Shown one piece after another: positions 1-9,404 of a DNA stretch of 64,000 nucleotides. The notes beneath the pieces are model-generated. The model saw nothing but the letters and a program-made list of their open reading frames with translations, did not search any database and had not been told where the DNA came from. The translations under genes and the position numbers were made by a program. Position 1 is the first letter of the stretch. Each line of letters opens with the position of its first letter. Origin of the DNA: Pseudomicrostroma phylloplanum (taxonomy: Eukaryota; Basidiomycota; Exobasidiomycetes; Microstromatales). The stretch spans positions 569,977 to 633,976 of the forward strand of contig BCHS01000004.1 of NCBI GenBank assembly GCA_039545275.1, written 5' to 3'.

Positions 1-267
1 CGTCTTGAGACCGCCAGTGCGTATACGCTCCTCTCGCATGCGAGCATCAATGTCATCATCCTCGGTCCTCAGCGTCTTGCGCTGGGAAGCCAAGAAAGCT
101 TCGACCTCTGGGTCGACAGCATCGGCAGCTGTGGTGCTGCTCGGATCAATGCTCCCTTCCTCCTCGTCTGAATCCTCGCCAAAAGCGTTGTGGCGGCGGA
201 AAGCGGGTTGCTTCGAGGTAAGGTGGAGAGAAAGTGGATCAGCTTCTGGGTCCTGGTCATACAACAT
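1..267 (-). CDS. Partial acidic hypothetical protein (N-terminal 89 codons)
   Basis: The minus strand is open from an ATG at 267 to the left edge of the window, so the 3' part of the gene is missing. An in-frame stop lies just upstream, near 320, so this ATG is the first usable one unless an upstream exon exists. The 89 visible residues begin MLYDQDPEADPLSLHL and are hydrophilic, with an acidic cluster (EDSDEEE near residue 34) and a second one (TEDDDIDARMREER near residue 72). No domain is recognisable. The conserved-looking acidic N-terminus could precede a membrane or structured domain beyond the window. I do not assign a function. Confidence 0.5.
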   Translation of the reverse strand, partial: MLYDQDPEADPLSLHLTSKQPAFRRHNAFGEDSDEEEGSIDPSSTTAADAVDPEVEAFLASQRKTLRTEDDDIDARMREERIRTGGLKT

Positions 268-393
268 GCAGAGATGGTCATCCCCCTCTGTCGATGGCGA
301 TGTCAAATAAGCTGATCAATTGAAGGTGACTCTGTCTACGTATTTGCGGAAGCGGGTCCCATCTTTCTACCGCATGCCTTTGCTCCCTTGTCA

Positions 394-1079
394 TCACTTG
401 AAGAAGAGGACATACACCAGGTAGGCGGCCAAGACGAGCAGGGGTAGCAGGTTGTCTCTTCCCAAATTCTGCAGAGACGGTACCATGTTACGAGCGCCTG
501 CCCTACCTCGGGACGACGATGAACTCACGCTGCCTCCGGCTAATGTGTTTCCCTTTCCAGCAAAGGCCGAACCTGCACCAGATGAGGAGCCGGACGAGTA
601 CTGCTCGACCTTGGAAGAAAGGCGATTCTTGTCGGCTCCCCTGAGGGTATCGATGACTGAACCGTTCTTGAAGAAGAGGAACGTTGGCATAGCTGATACT
701 GAAAAGGCCTGTGCTGTTGCGCGGTTTGCATCGCTGTTGATAGGGGACGTTCATACAAATATGAGCCGGGGTCAGAGAGTGTGTACACAGGGCTCATCGC
801 TGCTCTACTCACACGTCGACCTTGAGAAAGATGGATCCCGTGTGCTTGCGCGCCAGCTCGTCAAAGTACGGCTTGATCATCTTGCAAGGTCCACACCAGC
901 TCGCGGTGAAATCGACGACGACGAGCTTGCTGCCAGCCGACTTGAGGGCAGCGTCGAAGTCTGTGAAAGACGAGCGGAGTGAGCGACGATGGTGGTGAAG
1001 CATGAGCTCTGAGGCGCGTGCCGTTGATTGGGAAGGACTACTTACCCGACTTGGTGGTACATTCTTTGACGGACCCCAT
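394..1079 (-). CDS. Tail-anchored thioredoxin-domain protein
   Basis: Three exons: 1079-1046, 960-813 and 733-394, giving 173 residues. Exon joins restore a standard thioredoxin fold: a strand-helix start ([19 protein letters not shown]), the redox site WCGPCK near residue 31, and the cis-proline loop SAMPTFLFF near residue 76. After a Ser/Gly-rich linker the protein ends in a hydrophobic stretch of about 17 residues ([18 protein letters not shown]) right at the C-terminus, which looks like a tail anchor. The expected reaction is dithiol-disulfide exchange through the CGPC pair. Inferred location: a membrane such as the ER or mitochondrial outer membrane, with the catalytic domain facing the cytosol. 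Typical soluble thioredoxins are about 105 residues and lack this tail; TXNL1-type proteins carry a PITH domain instead, which is absent here. It shares a 240-bp divergent promoter with the thioesterase. Confidence 0.88.
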
Positions 1080-1238
1080 GACGACAATGAAGCAAGGGGC
1101 AAGATGAGTAGGGGAGCTGAAGGTAGCGATGGTTGCGATGGCAGCGGCCAACCTTGAAAGCAACACCGAGCACAGTCGGGGCGCCCGCGACGGAAAGAGG
1201 ACCGACACGGCGGAACAGGGCCGGACAAGGACCTTCTC

Positions 1239-1294
1239 CACCTTCACCCGCAAATATCATTCCTGGCACCTTCACCCGCAAATATCATTCCTGG
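1239..1294. repeat. 28-bp tandem duplication in a divergent promoter
   Basis: A 28-bp unit starting CACCTTCACCCGCAAATATC is present twice, head to tail and without mismatch, at 1239-1266 and 1267-1294. It sits just upstream of the thioesterase start at 1321, in the shared promoter or 5' leader with the thioredoxin gene. Confidence 0.95.
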
Positions 1295-1320
1295 CCTCTT
1301 CTGCCTCGCTCCTCAGAACA

Positions 1321-1965
1321 ATGCTGCTCACAAGGGGGCCTCGAATCCGCGGGCTCGCATCCACTAGGCTGCTGGAGGCGTCTGCTCGCAGCTTCTCAGC
1401 TCTGCAAGGGCCCTCGCCTTCCTTGACGGCATTGGCGAGCCGCATGGCAGAGATGGGCTATGATGCGGAGACCCTATGGCCGCAGAAGATCAACTGGGGG
1501 AGCCATGATGCATTCAACCACGTGAACAACGTCCACTTTGTACGCTATTTCGAGTCACAGCGAATGGTCTTCGCTGAGAGCATCGCAAGGGACCTCGGCG
1601 AGCAGAGGCAAAAGGAGATCCTGACTGGCAAAGGAGTGAGCTTCATTCTCGCCGGCATCAACGTCAAGTACCGGAGACCAGTCACGTATCCTGATACGCT
1701 CCTCATCGGTACAAAGGCCGACAGCCCGCTGAAGGAGGGCACAGATCGCTTCACTCTGTCTTCGGCCGCCTACTCCGTCAAAGCTTGGGAAGCCCACCAG
1801 TCCCAGCCCGGGAGCAGGGAGCCAGGCCCGGTCTGCGTGGCGGACGCACTCTGCGTGACCTACGACTACGACACGCTGGCAAAGTGTGCCATGCCAGAGG
1901 ACATGAGGCACGTGAGTCTAGAGGACCGCGAGATGGCAATGCAGCACTGCTGGTCGACCTATTGA
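1321..1965 (+). CDS. Hotdog-fold acyl-CoA thioesterase-like protein, probably mitochondrial
   Basis: Single exon, 214 residues from the ATG at 1321. The frame stays open upstream to 1129, but 1321 gives a basic, Ser/Arg-rich start (MLLTRGPRIRGLASTRLLEA) that fits a mitochondrial presequence. From about residue 60 the sequence matches the 4HBT/hotdog superfamily: INWGSHDAFNHVNNVHFVRY, with the usual Asp-x-Phe-x-His-Val-Asn-Asn pattern of the active-site loop, then a second strand region around KYRRPVTYPDTLLIGTK. Such proteins hydrolyse acyl-CoA thioesters; the chain-length preference cannot be read from the sequence. The C-terminal third (VADALCVTYDYDTLAKCAMP) completes the fold. Not assigned to a named gene. 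Confidence 0.8.
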   Translation: MLLTRGPRIRGLASTRLLEASARSFSALQGPSPSLTALASRMAEMGYDAETLWPQKINWGSHDAFNHVNNVHFVRYFESQRMVFAESIARDLGEQRQKEILTGKGVSFILAGINVKYRRPVTYPDTLLIGTKADSPLKEGTDRFTLSSAAYSVKAWEAHQSQPGSREPGPVCVADALCVTYDYDTLAKCAMPEDMRHVSLEDREMAMQHCWSTY

Positions 1966-2126
1966 CGTAATCTCCTCATCTGCAGGCGTTCAACTCGCGA
2001 GGCACAAGAGCATAAATTACATTCCTGACGCTCGCTGATGCTGCGCGTGGTTTGGATTCGATACACTGCAGGCTCCCTTCAGACACCTGAAGATGGTATG
2101 ATGATGCTATGATGGCACCGTCTCGC

Positions 2127-5100
2127 TCACTGCACCTTCTTTCCAGCCTGCTGCTGCTGTTTGCTCTTAGCTTTGCGCACGCGCCAACCCAGCCCGAGCT
2201 CCAATCCATTGCCCAAAGCGACCTCTGCAACTCTCTTCATCGACCACAGATAGACGATGAAGAGTGAGAGGTTTGAGAGCCCATCGACCAGGGTGGGCAG
2301 CAAGGCCGTAGGTGGCTCGAAGAGGAGGGAGACCAGGGAGAAGACGTGTACAGCCATCATTAGCCCGTGTACTGCGGCCCCGAGCCTGCCCACAACGTCG
2401 TGTCTGGTGCCCGAAAGATCCGCGAATGGACGGTATCCAATCATGTAGTTCCAGAGCAACACAAGGAAGACGTATTGAAGCTGTAGGCCATCTCTACGTA
2501 TTATTGGCCAAAGACTGAGGAGCCGACATGGAGAGAAAAGAAGCGGCGGGGTCAGCGGGCCAGCAATTCTTGCGAAAGCGAGGGTTTCAGCTCACCGGAA
2601 TGTTGCGACATTGTTGCTCAGAATGATCCACTCCCAGTCAACTTTCCCTGCTCCTCCTCCCCACTCGTCGCCTTTGGCCACTGTCAGCAATGTCAGTGGC
2701 AGCAGCGGGAAGAGGACGCGGGTCACGTCCGACTCGTACGTTTTGCCGGAGGGGAGGAAGAGGTAGGTGGCCAAAGAGATTGCCGCTGCTGCGTAGGGCA
2801 GTACTGCAGCCGACGGTGAAGGGCAAGAGGAGGAGACTTTGACCTCATCCCCTTTCAGACGCTGCTGTGAAAGGTCGGTCTCACGACTGGGCCGCTGAGA
2901 AGGAAGTGCTGATGATTCACCTCGCACGAGGCTCTCGGCGAGGCTCCGCAAATCACTTCCAGCTTCGGACGGAGTCTGTGACCCTGATCTCTTGTGCTGT
3001 CGATGGCTACGCCCAGCATCTGCTGTTCGAGAGCTAGACTTGGTGGCCGGATTACGACCGCTGGCGCTGCCGCCCACCGACGAGGCGATTCTAGAAGTAC
3101 CAGCCAGCTGCGACAAGTCGGGTGAAGCGACTGTTTCGGCGAGTCGCATCTCGATCCTGACTGTCTCTCGAGCAGCCCGGAAGCAGATCAGGCAAGGGAA
3201 GAGCAATGCTACAGCTGTAGTCGCGATCCTCGCAATCTTCGCATCGAGGGGCAGATGTTTATGCAACCAGGCGCTGACGTGCCACGCCCTGAGTGGCGAC
3301 CGCCCGTCCTCGGTGGGCGCCGGTGGGGTCGACAGCGCTCCTCCGAGCCTTGTGAAGATTTGCCGAATAGAGGCCGAGGTCGTGAAGGAAAGCCAGGGCA
3401 AGAAAACGACGACAAAAGTGAGAGTGACTGCAAGAGCTACACCGCTGAGGAAGATCGTTCTGTGGGCAGTGAAGTCCACGATGTGCGGCAAGGTCAGCGA
3501 TCATACTCGATGAAGAAGCATTCAAGCGACAACGTACCCTCTCGAAGCACTAATGCTGGTAAGACCAGCCCATCGCCCCAAGAAGAGGGCAAGCATGACA
3601 GGGGCCAAGATGAGTGCGCTTTGGTCGAAACATAGAGCCCACAGGAAGACCGTGATAGCGGCGACGTAGCTACAGCTCACTTTCCTCGATAGGTTGATGA
3701 TCTGAGCACGCGCCTTTGTGGCGCCGACCAAGGCCGAGGGGTCTGCGTTGGGAAGACTGGTATGCAACATGGTCAAGCTCAGTGTGACAAGGCCGAGAGA
3801 GATAGATTGCCATCCGCCCAAGCCATAGTCCGCCAGCAGAAGTGCTGGTTGCCCGAGGACAGTCAGAGCGGCGATAGCCTTTGTCCTACGTCCACGATCT
3901 GAGAGGCGCTTGCTCAGAAACCAGAGGACGGATGGTATGTAGATCAGGTGCGAAGATATGAGTTGAACGAGGACCATGTAGGTATGAGCAGCCGGTGCAT
4001 GTGCGTCGCGCGAGGGAGGGAAGACGAAGGCGCCTGAAAGCGCAGGGTATTTGATAGCACTGCACCGAGGGACAGAGGAAGTCAGTACGAACATCAGAAG
4101 CTTGACCCAAGACAAGGCCTTTGCTGCTCCCCATTGAGACTCACATAGATCCAAATAAGCAGCTCATATATCCAGCGAGGGGTGGCTCGTTGAGTAGATG
4201 GTGGTCGACATCAAAAACATACCACTCATCATAGGGAAGGCTGGCCGCTAGCGACATCCAGTGCCGGGATGTCTCCCACCCAATTCTGACCTTCCCTGAC
4301 CATCCTCCAGCGGCGATGACCCACTTGACTAGGAGCAGGACACTGAGGCCTATGCTGACGAGCGCAGACAAGGACAATCTTTCCTTCATCATGCCTCGCA
4401 CAAAGGTACGAAGCGGCGTTGCCTCCGACCTCTTCTTGACCTCTTGAACGAAGCGAGACTGCCCCAGATCCAAAGGTCGCAGAGATTGACGAGAAGCGCT
4501 ACTCGGAAGTACAGAGCCTGCAAGTGAGGGCGCCTTGTGAGATCCTCCTCCGCTACTTGGGGCGACTTTGAGTCCCTTCCTTGAATGCGATCCTTGATGA
4601 AGTTCTCTGTTCATCGCAGAGGATGGTATGGCAGACGAGTCCCTCCACTGGAGTACGCTGCTTAGGTTGCTGGACACGCTAGCGTCTCTCGGGAGGCTAA
4701 CGCCTGCATTTCCGTCTACGTTGCCGTTGCCATTGTACTGCGGCTCTTCTTGCTCGACAAGACCAGGTTCGCCTTCCCAAAGAGGCAGACCAGGCCGTAC
4801 AGGCCGGGCGACATCCCTTCCACTTCCTTTGCCTATCATTCGCCGCCTCCCCGTTGCGCTCAGGACCCCATTCGACCATCCTCCTAGACTACCCTCGCCC
4901 GCTGCAGAGCCAGCATCAGACTCAACTCTGCGCCTGACGCGTCCCGGAGGGGCAAAGGACGTGAATTGGGAGGTCTGATGCCTTGCATCGCCACGGCCAG
5001 GCAATGCCTGAGCAGGCGCAAGGTAGCTCTGCGATTGCAGCCAACTCTCAAGACCAGCGCCGACGACAGGCAGTGGAGGCACCTCGTCATCGATTCGGCC

Positions 5101-5520
5101 CTGCGATAAGTCTCTTTGTGCACTCTTGGAGCGTTCCCTTGGAGTGATCGTCGCACCTGTCCGCACGCGGTGCTGTTGCGAGAATGGCAAAGCCGCTGGC
5201 ATCACGCTGCTACCCCATGACTCGCTCGAGTTCAGTCTCGAGCGGCGGTTGTCTGTCGGAGCCAGCAGCGGAGGCAGGTAGTCTAATGCATCATCTTGAG
5301 TCTCACCATCTAGCGTAGGCATCGGAGGTCTGCCAGAGGTATTTGATCCTGCCTGAGATGTCGATGCCCGTGCAGAGCCCGGGTGCAGCTGACGCTTCAC
5401 AGTGCGAGGACGGCTATTGCTCCTTTGTCGGGCTGTGGTATACAGCGTTTCCACGGCCGGATCGAAAGCGGGTTCCTGGTTTCCATCCGCCCAAGTCTGG
5501 TTCGACGAGAGACCTTCCAT
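2127..5520 (-). CDS. Divergent ALG6/ALG8-family (GT57) membrane protein
   Basis: Four exons: 5520-4145, 4059-3538, 3459-2596 and 2514-2127, 1049 residues. The first ~370 residues are disordered and Ser/Arg/Gly-rich. The rest is polytopic and aligns with ALG6-type glucosyltransferases, which in the ER lumen add glucose from dolichyl-P-glucose to the Man9 lipid-linked oligosaccharide. Landmarks: SRHWMSLAASLPYDEWYVFD, EPPLAGY, QPALLLADYG, ISLGLVTLSL, and at the C-terminus LWPIIRRDGLQLQY. Key family positions differ: the acidic residue expected just before xxRHWM is absent (IGWETSRHWM), DYPPL is NEPPL, HGHFQYN is YGLGGWQ, and the loop usually reading RLFPFARGLFED is replaced by a ~130-residue Ser-rich insert. 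Family members are about 540-600 residues. The start at 5520 is the first ATG; a GTG at 5565 was not used. Activity is doubtful; it may be a paralogue with another role. Confidence 0.8.
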
Positions 5521-6000
5521 CCGAAGCGAAGCTAGCTGGTGGGGAGGCAGTGCGGGCTCGAGCACGAAGCACTCCGGATAAGTGGGAGGTAATGACTACC
5601 GTCTACTCGGTGGAAGCAAGGCTCGTATGAGGAGCGCGCGGGACTGAAGGATGGCAACTCCGGGACCCGCCGGACTGCTCTGTTGCAATGCGAGTGAGAC
5701 GGGCAAAAGAAGGAAGTATTGAGTGGGAAAAGTGGATGATAGCAGAGGAAGAAGCACCTTGACCGGCCGGGCATGTAGGCGGCCGGTCCGTCCACCCCCA
5801 CTCATGCCCCGCTTCTCGCTTCCGGTCCGAGACACGACAATGGCTCCGAGGACGCGATTGGGAATCTCAGACGCAGACGAGAATCTGCCTGTTGCTTCCT
5901 CGCCGGCTATCCTCCCAGTCAGTGACACCGCCATCCACATTGGACTCTCTTTCAGCTCGACGAGCTCTTGTGACCTGAAGAGACTATCCCTAAGCGGCAC

Positions 6001-8475
6001 ATGAGTGGCATTTCGGGTCTTCATGGCCTCAAGCGTGCCTGGTCGGGCAGCGCCCATGATCTCGGGGAAGACGACGAGGATGTGAATATCGCTCCTACCA
6101 AGGCTCAAAGACGAATGAAGGAGAACATCTTGCCGGCTAGCAGTCCAGCTGAATACATCGACGGCTGGGAGATGACGCCACCTGAGAAGCAAGAGGCTAT
6201 CCGCAAATCTATCCAGGGAGGTAGGACTTATACACTTCGTGAGTAGGCCATCTACACTATATGCTATGACAGCAAGCGCTGATGTATACCCCTCCGTCGT
6301 CGTGTCGCCTGCATATAGCCTTGAACCATGATAGTGAGGCCCACAACGTCTTCAGGCCTAGATTTGCCGACCCCGACAATGTCGAGGACAGCCTCGCCGT
6401 GACAGCCAGCCAGCGTCAGCTCCCAGGAGTGCGAGTGTCCGGTCTCTCGCGCAGCTTTACTCGTACAACCAGTCAAGACCACGAAGCTGGAACCTCTCTT
6501 TCGAGCTCAGTGGCCAGCTCCAGCAAACTGAAGATTCCGGCCTCCTCATCTTCTTCGTCGAGGAGCGACAGGCTTGATGTGGCGCCACAACGGAGCCGGT
6601 CGAATTCGACCGAGCCTTCTGCCTCATCAGGAGTACCACAAAAGCGACAGCTTCCTCCTGGCTTTCAGAGCAAGTCTAAGCAGCAGCTCGCCGAGGAGCG
6701 TCGCCGCAACGGTCAGGGCCCATCCTTCTTGTCTAAGCAGCAACAACGACCAGCGAGCGTGGGCCTGCAAAATCCAGATGACGAGTACAAGGAGAAGGAG
6801 GCAACAGTACCTGGCATGTTCAGATTGAGTGCGCAGCAGCTTCGGGTCAGGAATATGGTGGTAGAGGAAGGCAAAAATGTATTCTTCACCGGATCGGCAG
6901 GTGAGCAGGACCCGGTCAGTGACGCAAAGCGTCAGCCTCACGATTGCTGATGTGTGCCCTGAATCCCACTACAGGAACTGGAAAATCCGTTCTTCTTCGA
7001 GACATTATCAAGCTGTTGAAGAAGAAGTTCAGCAAGCGAGCAGAAGCAGTAGCCACCACAGCTTCGACCGGTATTGCTGCCTGCAACATCGGAGGAGTGA
7101 CGCTTCATAGTTTCGCAGGAGTGGGTCTCGGCAACGAAAGTACGGAAGCACTGCTTCAAAAGATCAAGAAGAATCGAAAGGCAGTCGGACGATGGGTGCG
7201 AACGCAAGTTCTGATCATCGATGAGAGTGAGTATCACATGTCAGAAGTAAGAGCGATTTGCCTTGCATCAAGCTGACGCATTGCTGCCTCTTTGGTCTGC
7301 TAGTATCGATGGTGGAGCCATCTCTCCTTGACAAGCTGGAACACATCGCTCGATCTTTGCGAAAGTCGGAGAAGCCCTTCGGAGGCCTTCAGATCGTCAT
7401 CACTGGCGACTTCTTTCAGCTACCACCCGTGACTAAGAATGGTGAAACAAGGTTTGCCTTTGAGGCCGAGATGTGGGACAAGGTCCTCGACTATAAAGTG
7501 AATCTCACCGAAGTCTTCAGACAAAAGGACCAGACATTTGTCAGGATGCTCAATGAGATGAGGCACGGGAAGTTGAGTCAAGACTCCATCACTCGCTTCT
7601 CCCAGCTCTCTCGCGAGCCTAAAGTCGACGAGAACATCGTCCCTACCCAACTCTACCCGCACCGCAACGATGTCGACAAGGCGAACCAGAGCCGTCTCCT
7701 GGGTCTCAAGGTCTCTGGCCGCACATTTGAGGCAAAAGATGCAGGCGAGCTACCTCTTGACCAGAGGGAGAAGGTTCTGGCCAACTTCATGGCTCCGCAG
7801 AAGCTCTTCCTCAAGATTGGTGCTCAGGTGATGCTGATCAAGAATCTGGACGAGACGCTCGTGAACGGTTCCATCGGACAGGTGGTAGCCTTCTGCGACA
7901 ATTGGGAGTACAAGATTGCCCTCGAGAAATATTCTGACCTCTTCGAGGAGCACAATCTCTCTGATCTGCGCAACGATATTCAGGAGCGACGGATGCGAGA
8001 GACGAGTCCCGTTAAAGGAGCGATGAACAGCGGCAGCGCGCGAGGGACCCCGGAACCCAACGGCAAGGGTGGCGAGGGTGGCGTTGGACTGGCGAAAGCG
8101 GGCAGAACACCTCAGCCTGGTCAACAATGGCCGTTGGTCCGCTTCACTCAGCCTGGCGGAGGCCACCGGACCGAGCTGATCATCCCCGAGACGTGGAAGA
8201 ACGAGCTGCCTAATGGAGAGGTGCAGGCCTCGAGGACGCAGGTGCCTCTGATCCTGGCCTGGGCAATGTCAATCCACAAGTCACAGGGTCAGACTATCCC
8301 CTGTTGTCGCATCGACCTCGGCAAGGTCTTCGAAAAGGGCCAAGCGTATGTAGCACTGTCCCGAGCTACCTGTCTGGAAGGTCTTCAAGTGTTGAACTTC
8401 CGAGCCGAGAAGGTCATGGCGCATCCGCGCGTCATCGAGTGGAGCAAGAGCCTTTCGACGTCCAACGGCCGTTGA
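6001..8475 (+). CDS. PIF1: PIF1-family 5'-3' DNA helicase
   Basis: Four exons: 6001-6238, 6319-6900, 6975-7226 and 7304-8475, 747 residues. After a ~250-residue disordered Ser-rich N-terminus the helicase core begins ([21 protein letters not shown]). Walker A is GSAGTGKS, split by intron 2; Walker B is LIIDEISMVE, split by intron 3; motif III is GDFFQLPPV; motifs V and VI are SIHKSQGQT and [16 protein letters not shown]. Pif1 enzymes unwind DNA 5' to 3', remove telomerase, resolve G-quadruplexes and help maintain mtDNA. An insert of about 60 residues with Gly/Pro-rich sequence (around 8020-8150) separates the two halves of the second RecA-like domain. It is divergent from the ALG6-like gene (480 bp apart) and convergent with COX19 (162 bp). 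Nuclear versus mitochondrial targeting cannot be decided. Confidence 0.95.
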
Positions 8476-8637
8476 GGCATCGCCCATTGGCGAGTGTCGT
8501 ATCGTCAGCTCCTGCTCTCTCATACTGTCCCGGATACCTCTCTTGTGCATTTCTGTCTTCCCCTATCCGTCACTCATGCCTTTTTCCATCTTTTGTGAAC
8601 CTGTTTGCTATTTGACAAGTCTTGGTACAGCACTCGC

Positions 8638-9404
8638 TCATATCCTCTCCCCTTGTGTCGACCTCGCCGGCCCCGACGAAGAGAACCAACCTCCCCCTCT
8701 AGACGTCGGTGCCGAGTCTCTTTGACTCTGCTCCTGTTGCTTCTGCTGTCTCTCTGCTGCACTCTGCTTCATGTCGATCCCAGCACCAGCACCAGCGCCT
8801 GAGCTAGCGCCGGTGCTGGACCTCTGGTGCCTGAGCTCTTCATCGCCCTGAAAGCCTAAATTGGTCATCTCGTCCTTTTCCATCAGACCTCTATCAAACG
8901 TTCAGATCAGAAAGGAGCCAGCGCAAGTCAGCATTCTGACCTTCCAGGCTTGACTCATCGCCCGGCCCCGGGTAGGTTTGGCCTGCAAACGGAGAAGCGG
9001 CTCGACTCGACTCACTTTTCCATTCTGCACTCGAGGTACCTCCTGCTGAGATGGCGACACTTGCCGTTGTCTTGCTTGTTCTGCTTAAGGCAGGTCATGT
9101 ATTCGCGCATGACCGATGTGCACTCTCCTGTAGAGGTGGGAAGGGGAAGGGCGGAAGGGAGGGAAGAGGGGGTGAAGGAGGGAGCTCAGCTAAGGGAATA
9201 GTGGACGAGCTTATGTGGCGATGGTAGCACCTTTCGCCCCAATCATTGGAGCGAGACTGCCAGGCAATGCTTTTGACAGAAGCAACGTCCTGACCTCCGT
9301 CTCGTCGCTCTTCCGTACTCACCCTCATGATCAAGTGGGAAGGATCCACGATCCGGAGGCGTGACACTGAAAGTGGTGAAGCCAGGCGGCCTGCCGAACG
9401 ACAT
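8638..9404 (-). CDS. COX19: Cytochrome c oxidase assembly factor COX19
   Basis: Three exons: 9404-9323, 9127-9016 and 8890-8638, 148 residues. The N-terminus reads MSFGRPPGFTTFSVTPPDRG, followed by SFPLDHEGEC and the twin CX9C helices (CTSVMREYMTC and CRHLSRRYLEC) with the family's RMEKGLM and NLGF motifs after them. COX19 is a mitochondrial intermembrane-space protein imported by the Mia40 pathway and needed for copper and redox steps in cytochrome oxidase assembly. Yeast and human proteins are about 90-100 residues; the extra ~50 residues here form a Ser/Gln-rich C-terminal tail. Intron 1 (9322-9128) has a long pyrimidine tract on the sense strand before the acceptor. All joins are supported by unbroken family motifs. 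Confidence 0.95.

Noticed and set aside
5521..5565. GTG start extending the ALG6-like protein by 15 residues
   Set aside because: A GTG start is improbable in a fungal nuclear gene; the first ATG in frame is at 5520 and the frame upstream is closed by a TAG.
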